Assembly: GCA_013813135.1 (NCBI GenBank)
Contig: JACCSF010000110.1
Coordinates: forward strand, 1 to 14,684
Source of the DNA: Thermoleophilaceae bacterium
GTDB lineage: Bacteria > Actinomycetota > Thermoleophilia > Solirubrobacterales > Thermoleophilaceae
DNA: 14,684 nucleotides
Reading direction: 5' to 3'
Under the pieces are notes generated by a model. The model was given only the letters and a program-made list of their open reading frames with translations. It was not told where the DNA came from and ran no database searches. Of the stretch, positions 7,407 to 13,973 are shown in pieces; within the stretch, counting starts at the first letter, position 1, and every line of letters starts with the position of its first letter. Both the position numbers and the translations under genes were made by a program.

Positions 7407-8987
7407 GTGCGAGCGTTCCGGCTGTGGCTCTGGCCGGCCGGCGCGGCAGTCGGAATCGCCGCGGAGTGGGTGTACTTCGACTGGGAAGATTGGGGCGACT
7501 GGCTACCGGATCTGGCGACCGGGTGGACCCTGATCGCGTGCGGACTAGCCGCCTGGGCGCCGCGGCCGGAGAGCCGCAGCGGGCCGCTATTGGCCGCGAC
7601 CGGGTTCGCCTGGTTCGCCGCCAACCTCATCGGCGACGAGGGGCTGTACCTGCACCGCGGGCCGGTGATCCAGCTCGCGCTGTCCTATCCATACGGGCGA
7701 CTCGGACGGCCGCTCGATCGCTTCGCCGTTGCGATCGGGTACGGCGCTTCTCTCGTTCCGGCGGTCTGGTCGAGCGAGATCGTCACGTTCGCACTGAGCG
7801 CCCTCTTCGTCGTGGTCGCGGGCCACGGCTACGTCCATGCACTGGGACGCGAGCGCCGTGCTCGTTTGGCCGCCCTCGGCGCCACGGCGTTCATCTCCGC
7901 CGTCATGGTGGGCACCGCCGCCGCCCGGCTCGCTTCCCCGACCCCTGAGCTGACCGACGCGACGCTGCTGGTCTACGAGGCCGCGCTGTGCGCGCTGGCG
8001 GTCGCGCTCTTGGCCGGGCTCGTCGTGGAGCCGTGGACGCGGACGAAGGTCGCCGACCTTGTCGTCGATCTCGGCCAGGCTGGCTCCGGCACCCTGCGCG
8101 ACGCGCTCGCCCAGGCGCTTGGCGATCCCACCCTCGAGATCGGCTACTGGCTCGATCGAGGGTACGTCGACTCGGAGGGACGGCCGCTTGCGTTGCCGAC
8201 GGAGGGGTCGGACCGCAGGGTCACCCGTGTCGACCGAGACGGCACGCCGATCGCGGTGCTGGTGCACGACGAGGCGGTGCTAAACGACCCGGGTCTGTCG
8301 GACGCGCTAGCCAGGGCAGCGCGATTGGCGGCCGCGAACGCACGCCTCCAGGCCGAGGTCCGCACACAGCTCGATGAGCTGGCCGAATCTCGCCGGCGCC
8401 TGGTGCACGCCGGCGACGAGGAGCGACGCCGGCTTGAGCGACGCCTGCACGAGACGGTCGAACGGCGACTGACGGCGCTGGCGGACAGGCTCGAGGACGC
8501 CGAGCGGGGGACAGCGGCTGCCGCGCACCTCAGCCGGGTCCGGCAGCAGCTCGATCGCGCGCTCGCCGAGCTTCACGATCTCGCCGCGGGGCTCCACCCG
8601 GGCGGCATCGAGGAGGGCGGGCTAGGCGCCGCGCTCGCATCGCTGGCGGCGCGCAGCCCCGTCCCGGTCGATCTGCGCGTCACGGAGGTCAGCTTGGCCG
8701 AGGAGCTCGAGCGAGCGACCTACTTCGTCTGCTCGGAGGCGCTCGCGAACGTCATCAAGTACGCGGGCGCCTCGAGCGCCGTGATCTCGGTTGAGGAGCG
8801 CGCGGAACGGCTGCACGTAGAGATCACCGACGACGGTGTCGGAGGCGCGGTGCCCGGCGACGGCAGTGGACTCTCCGGACTCGCCGATCGGGTGGAGGCG
8901 CTCGGCGGGACGCTGGAGCTCCACAGCCCCTCGGGCGGTGGGACGCGCTTGTCCGTCGAGCTACCGGTGCGAGTTCAGACGACGTGA
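7407..8987 (+). CDS. Membrane sensor histidine kinase 1 (HisKA_3 type) with altered H-box
   Basis: This 526-residue protein starts at GTG 7407, 6 nt after the response regulator. Residues ~8-207 hold about six or seven hydrophobic segments (for example 60-75, 105-122, 155-175, 188-207), an integral-membrane sensing region. Residues ~215-310 (TLRDALAQALGDPTLEIGYW onward) form a cytosolic GAF-like linker that kinase 2 shares. A coiled coil leads to the H-box ERRRLERRLHETVERRL, with His348 as phosphoacceptor; the family norm is LHDGAQQRL, so the Asp, Gly and Gln after the His are replaced. The HATPase domain is complete: N-box Asn448 in SEALANVIKYAG, G1 in DDGVGG (475-480), G2 in GSGLSGLADR (486-495). 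The stop codon lies inside a hairpin shared with the convergent lipoprotein gene. I expect ATP binding; autophosphorylation efficiency is uncertain. Confidence 0.88.
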   Translation: MRAFRLWLWPAGAAVGIAAEWVYFDWEDWGDWLPDLATGWTLIACGLAAWAPRPESRSGPLLAATGFAWFAANLIGDEGLYLHRGPVIQLALSYPYGRLGRPLDRFAVAIGYGASLVPAVWSSEIVTFALSALFVVVAGHGYVHALGRERRARLAALGATAFISAVMVGTAAARLASPTPELTDATLLVYEAALCALAVALLAGLVVEPWTRTKVADLVVDLGQAGSGTLRDALAQALGDPTLEIGYWLDRGYVDSEGRPLALPTEGSDRRVTRVDRDGTPIAVLVHDEAVLNDPGLSDALARAARLAAANARLQAEVRTQLDELAESRRRLVHAGDEERRRLERRLHETVERRLTALADRLEDAERGTAAAAHLSRVRQQLDRALAELHDLAAGLHPGGIEEGGLGAALASLAARSPVPVDLRVTEVSLAEELERATYFVCSEALANVIKYAGASSAVISVEERAERLHVEITDDGVGGAVPGDGSGLSGLADRVEALGGTLELHSPSGGGTRLSVELPVRVQTT

Positions 8988-9000
8988 CAGCTATGTCACG
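8983..9000. terminator. Candidate bidirectional terminator hairpin holding both stop codons
   Basis: CGTGACA-GCTA-TGTCACG is a perfect 7-bp stem with a 4-nt loop between two convergent genes. The kinase 1 stop (TGA, 8985-8987) lies in the left arm and the lipoprotein stop (TGA on the minus strand, 8998-8996) in the right arm. There is no T-tract, so classic intrinsic termination is not assured. Confidence 0.5.
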
Positions 9001-10495
9001 GGATTTCGCGCACGGGGGGGCCCACACGCCGCCAGGGTCCCCCGGCCCACACGACCGCGTCGCCTGGGTTCATCGGCCGCAGCGGCTCTAGCTGGATCGT
9101 CCCATCGCCCTCCCGGGCGAATTCGAAGGTGAGGATGTCGCCTCCCCAGTCGAACACGAGCCGGTTGCCGACGATCTCGTAGGTGCCGGAATTTCCCTCC
9201 GGGTCCTCGAGGCCTAACAGCCACTTCCCGTCGCGGAGCGTCATCTTGCCCACCGCGCCGATGTCCTCGTCGTCGGCGTGTGGGGAGGCTCCCACCGCCC
9301 GTGCAGCCGCGTGCGCGCCCGGCTCGGTCACCCGCCAGTGATAGGTGCCGTTGACTGTCGACGGGGGCCGCTTCCGGCCGCTCTCGGTGCGGGTCGTTTG
9401 CACGCAGCCCGCCGGTGGGACAGCCGTCGGATGCGCGGGTGACGCGGCCTTGAGCGCGCGGATCGCGGCGATCAGAGCCTTCGTGTCCGGATCCTCCTCG
9501 AGCTGCGTGTAGACGGGTTGAGCGGCGCCCTCAAGCGCATCCAGGTCGCCGCGGCTCGCCGCAACCGCGCTCACGAGCCGGCCGCCGCCGCAGAACTCCC
9601 GCATCAGCGCTCGCTCGGAGGGGGGATGCGCGGCCGCATACGCCGCCGTCTCTCGGGCTGCGTCGCGGATCGCCTCGCGCTGGCCCGCGTCAAGCCTTTC
9701 GTACGCGTCCTCGCCCGCGAACAACGTCAGCGTCTTGGGAAACAGCGGGAGGTTGACGGTCAGGTGGTTCTCGCCCTCCTCTCTCGAGTTGGTCCCGAGG
9801 GAGGCCTCGGCGCCCTCGATCTCCCCATCTGCGACAGCCGCGGCCACATCGTCTCCACTGATGTGCACCGGCTTGGCCCCAAGTGCGCGCATCAGGGCGT
9901 CCGAGGCCTCGGAGGGGCGCACGCGGACGCGGGCGCCCGCGAAGTCGCCGACGGAAGCCAGCGGTGCCCGCACGCCGAAGGCGTAGCGGAGATGCTCGGG
10001 CACGAGCCCGAGCCCGACGAAGCCATGGCCGTCCAGTCCGGCGAGCATCCGTTCCGCGAGGGGGCCCGCGGCTATACGGCCAAGCAGCCCATAATCGGTG
10101 ACGAGGAAGGGCGCTTGGAGCGCCTGGAAGCTCTTGATGCCCATCCGGTCCCAGGCGCGCGAGCCCATCCAACCGAGCTCGAAGTCGCCATCATGTACGC
10201 GCTGGGCGATGCCCAGCTCATAGCCGGGGCTGCTCTGACCGGCAGCGTCCCAGACCACGCGCACCCGCACCGACCCGTCCGACAGCGCCGCGGCGCGGCG
10301 CGCGAAGTAACGCGCGAACGGCGCGTCCGGCTGGTCGGCGTCGTCCGCCACGGCGAGCCGCAGAACCTTGGGTGCGTCGGAGCCGCCGGCCTTGTCCCCG
10401 TCGCCATCCCCGCCGTTAGTGCAGCCGGACAAGGCACCGAACATCAGCGCCGTCATCAGGAGCGGGGCCAGCACCCGTGTGGTCGCTTCGATCAT
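8996..10495 (-). CDS. TRAP/DctP-type substrate-binding lipoprotein with extra C-terminal domain
   Basis: This 499-residue protein starts at ATG 10493-10495 and has a lipoprotein signal: a hydrophobic stretch ending in the lipobox LSGC, with Cys25 as the lipidation site. Residues ~43-350 resemble DctP-family binding proteins of TRAP transporters. Signs are VLRLAVADDADQPDAPFARY near the start, then GARVRVRPSEASDALMRALG and DVAAAVADGEIEGAEA, the usual ligand-contact and hinge region. After a linker with Cys364 (PPAGCVQTT), residues ~383-492 form an added beta-rich domain (GTYHWRVTEP, MTLRDGKWLLGLED, GTYEIVGNRLVFDWG, GDAVVWAGGPWRRVG) that looks calycin/lipocalin-like; I cannot name it. No DctQ/DctM permease genes are present. 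The gene lies between two kinase operons, convergent with one and divergent from the other, so a sensory role is likely. A hairpin covers its ribosome binding site. Confidence 0.82.
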   Translation of the reverse strand: MIEATTRVLAPLLMTALMFGALSGCTNGGDGDGDKAGGSDAPKVLRLAVADDADQPDAPFARYFARRAAALSDGSVRVRVVWDAAGQSSPGYELGIAQRVHDGDFELGWMGSRAWDRMGIKSFQALQAPFLVTDYGLLGRIAAGPLAERMLAGLDGHGFVGLGLVPEHLRYAFGVRAPLASVGDFAGARVRVRPSEASDALMRALGAKPVHISGDDVAAAVADGEIEGAEASLGTNSREEGENHLTVNLPLFPKTLTLFAGEDAYERLDAGQREAIRDAARETAAYAAAHPPSERALMREFCGGGRLVSAVAASRGDLDALEGAAQPVYTQLEEDPDTKALIAAIRALKAASPAHPTAVPPAGCVQTTRTESGRKRPPSTVNGTYHWRVTEPGAHAAARAVGASPHADDEDIGAVGKMTLRDGKWLLGLEDPEGNSGTYEIVGNRLVFDWGGDILTFEFAREGDGTIQLEPLRPMNPGDAVVWAGGPWRRVGPPVREIP

Positions 10496-10504
10496 CGCTC
10501 TCAC

Positions 10505-10526
10505 TCCTCTCGAGGACACGAGAGGA
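10505..10526 (-). promoter_or_regulatory. Hairpin masking the lipoprotein ribosome binding site
   Basis: On the minus strand TCCTCTCG-TGTCCT-CGAGAGGA forms a perfect 8-bp stem with a 6-nt loop. The 3' arm contains the purine-rich AGAGGA, part of the ribosome binding site, and ends 9 nt before the ATG of the lipoprotein gene. Folding would hide the site and lower translation. The same dyad could equally be a protein operator. Confidence 0.5.
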
Positions 10527-10561
10527 CCGTACGGCCGCCCGGCGCTCGGCACATCGCGGCA

Positions 10562-10604
10562 GGCCACAGGATTCTCTCCTCAGACACTGTGGCTGGCAAC
10601 AGTG
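10562..10604. promoter_or_regulatory. Overlapping dyads upstream of histidine kinase 2
   Basis: GCCACAG (10563-10569) and CTGTGGC (10587-10593) form one inverted repeat, and CACTGT (10585-10590) with ACAGTG (10599-10604) forms a second, the latter ending 21 bp before the kinase 2 start. GGCCACAG and ACTGTGGC also occur at 6950-7003. Candidate operator; the bound protein could be the LuxR-type regulator of this cluster. Confidence 0.5.
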
Positions 10605-10625
10605 GTCCGGTGCGAGAATCGCCCG

Positions 10626-12395
10626 ATGGCGGACTCTCGCTTCGCCGTTGGACTGGGCCTCGCCCTGCTGGCTGGCGTGGCGCTCGCGCTCGCGTGGGCT
10701 GTCGCCGCGCTCCTCAGCGTCGATCGCGCCGGCGACTTCGAGACCACCTACGCCGCTGCGCTCCCCGCCGCGCGGGTGGGCGACCTCGTGGCGGGCCTTG
10801 CGCTCATCGCCGCCGGCGGGCTTGCCGCGACTCAGCCGCGCACGCGGATCCTCGGGGTGCTCTCGCTGCTGGCCGGCCTCGCATGGTTCGGGGCCGACTG
10901 GGAGGGCGCGGAGAGCGCCCAACCGATCCTGCGCAGCTTCGGTGCGGTGGTCACCCCGTTCACGCTCGTGTTCGTCTTCCATCTTGTGCTCGCCGCTCCG
11001 GACGGCCGCGTGCGCTCCTCGGCGGCGCGGGTCGGGGTCGTGGCCGCATACGTGGTCGTCGGCTGTGTGACCGTGGCCCGCGCGGTCCTCCGCGATCCGC
11101 TGCTCGATCTGTACTGCTGGCGCAACTGCAGCGACAACTCATTTCTCGTCCATGCCGATGCCGGAATCGCGAACGCTCTCGACCAGGTGCTGCTTTGGTC
11201 GGCGCTCGCCATCGCGTTGGGTCTGATCGTGTTCGCTTGGCGCCGTTTGGTCGGGGCGACCGGCCCGGGGCGCCGGGCCATGCTGCCGGTCATCGGCCCC
11301 GCGCTCCTTGTCGGCGCGTCCGAGGCGACGTACGCGATCACCCTCCTGCGGACTCCGCTCGAGGACCCGGACCGAGCCGGGTTCGCCGCAATCTTCATTG
11401 CCAGGTCGGCGTCGTACACCATGCTCGCGCTCGGACTGGCCTGGACCGTCCTCAGTGTGTCGCGGACCCGCGCGCGTCTGACTCGTCTGGCGAATGACCT
11501 CGGAGAGGCGCCGCAACCGGGAAAGCTGCGCGACACGCTCGCGGCGGCGCTGAGCGACCCGAGCATCGACGTTCTGTATCCGCGGGGCGGCTCGGGGGAG
11601 CTCATCGACGCCGACGGCCATGTGGCCGAGCCCCCGGCCGCGGACCGTGCCGTCGCCAGGATCACGCGAGGCGACCGCCCGCTTGCGGTCGTGCTGCACG
11701 ACCCCGCGCTCGTAAATGAGCCCGAGCTCGGTCGCGCGCTGGGATCGGCCGCAAAGCTGTCGGTCGAGAACGAGGCATTGCGCGCCGAGGCGCTCGCCCA
11801 GCTCCGTGCGCTCCAGGCTTCCCGCAGTCGGATCGTCGAGACGGCCGACGCGGCGCGTCGCCGGCTCGAGCGCGATCTACACGACGGCGCCCAGCAGCGG
11901 CTGCTAGCACTCTCTTACGACCTGCGCCTCGCTCGCGCGAGCGCCGCGGGCGAGAGCGACGAGGAGCTGGTCTCGATCTTGCACGCGGCCGCGGCCGAGA
12001 CCGAAGCCGCCCTCGAGGAGTTGCGCGACCTCGCCCACGGCATCTATCCCGCGATTCTGACCGAGGCAGGGTTGGCACCGGCGGTCGCGACCCTCGCGGA
12101 CGAGGCGCCTATACCCGTAGAGCTCGGCACCCTGCCGCCCGAGCGCTTTCCCGCCCCGGTCGAGCGAACTGCGTATGTCGTCGTCGACGAAGCGATCGCC
12201 GATGCCGCCGGGCGTGGGGCGACATGGCTGGGCGTCCGCCTCGGTCGAGACGCCGACCGCCTGGTGGTCGCAACGGAGGATGACGGCGCCCCGCGCGACG
12301 GGCGGCTCGTGCACGTGGCCGATCGCGTCGGCGCACTCGGGGGCTCGTTCAATCTCGCCGATACCGACCTGCGGGCCGAGATCCCATGCGAGTAG
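10626..12395 (+). CDS. Membrane sensor histidine kinase 2 with degenerate ATPase domain
   Basis: This 589-residue protein starts at ATG 10626. No good ribosome binding site is visible, so weak or leaderless initiation is possible. Residues ~5-275 contain about eight hydrophobic segments (for example 5-30, 52-68, 75-90, 107-123, 134-153, 185-205, 252-275). The linker KLRDTLAAALSDPSIDVLY to ~390 mirrors kinase 1. The H-box is canonical, RRRLERDLHDGAQQRL, with His419. The ATPase domain is eroded: the N-box reads VDEAIADAAGRG with Asp526 where Asn is expected, G1 reads DDGAPRDG without its second glycine, and G2 reads GRLVHVADR without the glycines of GSGLSGL. The domain tail (DRVGALGGSFNL) persists. 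ATP binding is doubtful; it may be a phosphatase, a phosphotransfer partner, or half of a heterodimer. The next gene overlaps it by 10 nt. Confidence 0.87.
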   Translation: MADSRFAVGLGLALLAGVALALAWAVAALLSVDRAGDFETTYAAALPAARVGDLVAGLALIAAGGLAATQPRTRILGVLSLLAGLAWFGADWEGAESAQPILRSFGAVVTPFTLVFVFHLVLAAPDGRVRSSAARVGVVAAYVVVGCVTVARAVLRDPLLDLYCWRNCSDNSFLVHADAGIANALDQVLLWSALAIALGLIVFAWRRLVGATGPGRRAMLPVIGPALLVGASEATYAITLLRTPLEDPDRAGFAAIFIARSASYTMLALGLAWTVLSVSRTRARLTRLANDLGEAPQPGKLRDTLAAALSDPSIDVLYPRGGSGELIDADGHVAEPPAADRAVARITRGDRPLAVVLHDPALVNEPELGRALGSAAKLSVENEALRAEALAQLRALQASRSRIVETADAARRRLERDLHDGAQQRLLALSYDLRLARASAAGESDEELVSILHAAAAETEAALEELRDLAHGIYPAILTEAGLAPAVATLADEAPIPVELGTLPPERFPAPVERTAYVVVDEAIADAAGRGATWLGVRLGRDADRLVVATEDDGAPRDGRLVHVADRVGALGGSFNLADTDLRAEIPCE

Positions 12396-13042
12396 TCGTC
12401 GCCGACGACGTCATGCTGACTCGCGAGGGAATTGCGCGCCTGCTCGACGAGGCAGGGATCGACGTAGTCGCTCAGGCGGAGGATGCTGAGGGCCTACTGC
12501 GCGAAGTCCGCCTTAAACAGCCGGACGTGGTGATCGTCGACATCCGCATGCCGCCGACCCATACGGACGAAGGCCTGGTCGCGACCCAGAGGATCCGGGC
12601 CGACCACCCCACGATCGGCGTGCTCGTGCTCTCCCAGTACGTGGAACCGAGCTACGCGATGAGGCTCCTGGAGGAGCATCCCGAGCGCGTCGGCTACCTG
12701 CTGAAGCAGCGCGTCTTCGACGTCGCCGTCCTCGTCGACGCGCTGCGCCGCATCAACGATGGAGAGACGGTGATCGACCCGACGATCGTCTCGCGGCTTG
12801 TCGGACGGCGGCGCCGGCACGACCCGCTCGCCGAGCTGACCGCGCGTGAGCGCGAGGTGCTCGGCCTCGTCGCGGAGGGCCTATCCAACGGGGCGATTGC
12901 AAGCCGTCTGTTCGTGACGGAGCGCACCGTCGAGGCGCACGTCAAGCAGGTCTTCCTCAAGCTTGGGCTGGCGGTCAACCCGGAGTCGCACCGCCGCGTG
13001 CTCGCGGTGCTCGCATACCTCCGGAGCGACCCGTCGGACTGA
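12386..13042 (+). CDS. NarL/FixJ-family response regulator (REC plus LuxR-type HTH)
   Basis: This 218-residue transcriptional regulator has its ATG at 12386 inside the last codons of kinase 2, so translation is probably coupled. The receiver domain (1-125) has acidic D7/D8 in VVVADDVM, phosphoacceptor D52 in VVIVDIRMPP, Ser83 in VLVLSQY and Lys107 in GYLLKQRV. After an Arg-rich linker (RRRRHD) the LuxR-type helix-turn-helix spans ~148-212, with the family core LTAREREVLGLVAEGLSNGA and recognition helix region TERTVEAHVKQVFLKLGL. It should bind DNA when phosphorylated. The overlapping dyads upstream of kinase 2 are natural candidate sites. It ends 4 bp from a convergent gene remnant. Confidence 0.93.
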   Translation: MRVVVADDVMLTREGIARLLDEAGIDVVAQAEDAEGLLREVRLKQPDVVIVDIRMPPTHTDEGLVATQRIRADHPTIGVLVLSQYVEPSYAMRLLEEHPERVGYLLKQRVFDVAVLVDALRRINDGETVIDPTIVSRLVGRRRRHDPLAELTAREREVLGLVAEGLSNGAIASRLFVTERTVEAHVKQVFLKLGLAVNPESHRRVLAVLAYLRSDPSD

Positions 13043-13046
13043 TCTC

Positions 13047-13349
13047 CTACGGGCGCACGATCCGGAAGGCGACTGTGCGGGGCGTCGACCTGCCGCCCGC
13101 GGTGTCGGTCGCGACCGCGACGGCGCGGTAGCGGCCGCGCGGCAGGCGGCGGCCGCGCAGTTTGCCTGAGAACTTCGTGCGGTTCCGGCCGGCCTTTGCC
13201 TGGGCCGCGATGCGCCCGACCCGCTTGAAGAGGACGCACTTCTTGCGCTTGCGGTTCTTCCGGGTGAGCGGACGACACTTCTCCGCAACGCGGCGGCCGA
13301 TCGTCTTGCGCCGGATCGTGAACGTCACCCGGGCCGGCTCTGAGAGCGT
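13047..13349 (-). pseudogene. Basic surface-protein C-terminal domain, N-terminus lost
   Basis: About 98 residues from LSEPARVTFTI to TVAFRIVRP, ending in a stop at 13047-13049, form a beta-sandwich-like domain with a central highly basic stretch (LTRKNRKRKKCVLFKRVG) holding one of two Cys, then RGRYRAVAVATDTAGG. I recognise this as the terminal domain of large secreted proteins common in Thermoleophilia, where it follows a signal peptide and other domains. Here the minus-strand frame stays open further upstream, but the sequence before LSE (residues read from 13350 up to 13628) is arginine/proline-rich shadow sequence without signal peptide or domain. The 5' part therefore appears deleted at a junction near 13350. 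It ends 4 bp from the response regulator stop. Confidence 0.7.
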
Positions 13350-13510
13350 CCGTAGATGAGCTGCTGGAGAAGTGCATCTCCCGCGGGCCTGTGACCAAAG
13401 CCTCAGAGGCCATAAAGAGCGTCGCGATGGACGCGGCCTCCTGGACCGTCGATGTCGAGGGACCTCTGGGGTGGCAGGCCTGCGGCAATCGTCACCTACA
13501 GCTCGGCCTG

Positions 13511-13532
13511 CTCGCTGCAACCTCGCTGCAAC
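13511..13532. repeat. 11-bp tandem repeat
   Basis: CTCGCTGCAAC is duplicated head to tail with no spacer (13511-13521, 13522-13532), about 100 bp from att-like repeat 2. Possible recombinase arm site or simple slippage duplication. Confidence 0.6.
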
Positions 13533-13558
13533 GACGGCCGGGGATTGGCGGGACGAAA

Positions 13559-13577
13559 CGGGGCAGCACGGGGCAGC
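13559..13577. repeat. 9-bp direct repeat with 10-bp period
   Basis: CGGGGCAGC occurs at 13559-13567 and 13569-13577, about 60 bp from att-like repeat 2. On the opposite strand it reads GCTGCCCCG, resembling the TTGCCCC units at 5133-5155 near copy 1. Confidence 0.55.
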
Positions 13578-13635
13578 GGGTGTGCGGCGTTGATCCGCCA
13601 GAATCCCGCTCGTGGAGCGGGATTGCACTCTATGA

Positions 13636-13682
13636 CTGAACGCGCCCGACAGGATTCGAACCTGTGACCTTCGGTTCCGTAG
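13636..13682 (-). repeat. att-like repeat copy 2: 3' fragment of tRNA-Arg(ACG)
   Basis: Identical over 47 bp to 5208-5254, covering tRNA-Arg from anticodon-loop position 32 to just past the 3' end on the minus strand. Upstream of the loop the minus strand reads GACTG, which does not pair with the 3' anticodon stem ACCGA, so this copy also lacks the tRNA 5' half. Because both copies are 3' remnants, the intact tRNA should lie at higher coordinates, outside the window, if the usual integration geometry holds. Confidence 0.85.
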
Positions 13683-13860
13683 CAGTCGGGTTACGCGGAC
13701 AAATCCTCGCTCGGCCGACGGCCGACGGCGATTCCGGGGCCAGCGGCGTGGTCGATCTGCCGGTCTAACTTGGTGGATCTGTCAGGCATGATGTGGTGGA
13801 TGTTTCGGGCACCTCGCCTCCACGGACAGGGTGGCATCGGGACACCTGATCGTTCGGCAC

Positions 13861-13935
13861 GACGGTACCCTCGAACACCACCCCGCCGCCCTCGGTGCCA
13901 GCGCGCGGGCCGAGGTCGACGACGTGGTCGGCGGA
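13861..13935 (-). pseudogene. UvrA-like ATPase fragment
   Basis: About 25 residues on the minus strand read SADHVVDLGPRAG followed by TEGGGVVFEGTV. This matches the conserved stretch just after the Walker B/H-loop region of UvrA-family ABC ATPases (ADHVVDLGPGAG, then GG-x-VVFEGTP in typical members). Residues before and after do not continue the homology, and the frame ends in TAG at 13765. It is a short remnant of a UvrA or UvrA-like resistance protein, left near att-like repeat 2. Too short to say which of the two UvrA halves it derives from. Confidence 0.5.
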
Positions 13936-13973
13936 ACCGCACTCGCCGACCGAGTACAACAGCGATCTCGAGT

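Larger units (their letters stand above)
13350..13635. other. Gene-poor stretch left of att-like repeat 2
   Basis: No gene is supported in these 286 bases. A plus-strand frame from 13391 (MTKASEAIKSVAMDAASWTV onward) is open but resembles nothing I know. The stretch carries two tandem repeat pairs, listed separately, in the same position relative to copy 2 as the repeat at 5133-5155 has to copy 1. Confidence 0.5.

Noticed and set aside
9518..11497. Plus-strand open frame of 659 codons
   Set aside because: It crosses antisense through the lipoprotein gene and out of frame through kinase 2. Its composition is Arg/Ala/Pro-rich with no domain, the usual shadow pattern in GC-rich DNA.
13391..13639. 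Plus-strand 82-codon frame (MTKASEAIKSVAMDAASW)
   Set aside because: No recognisable family or good ribosome binding site. It runs through the tandem repeats and ends beside the tRNA fragment.
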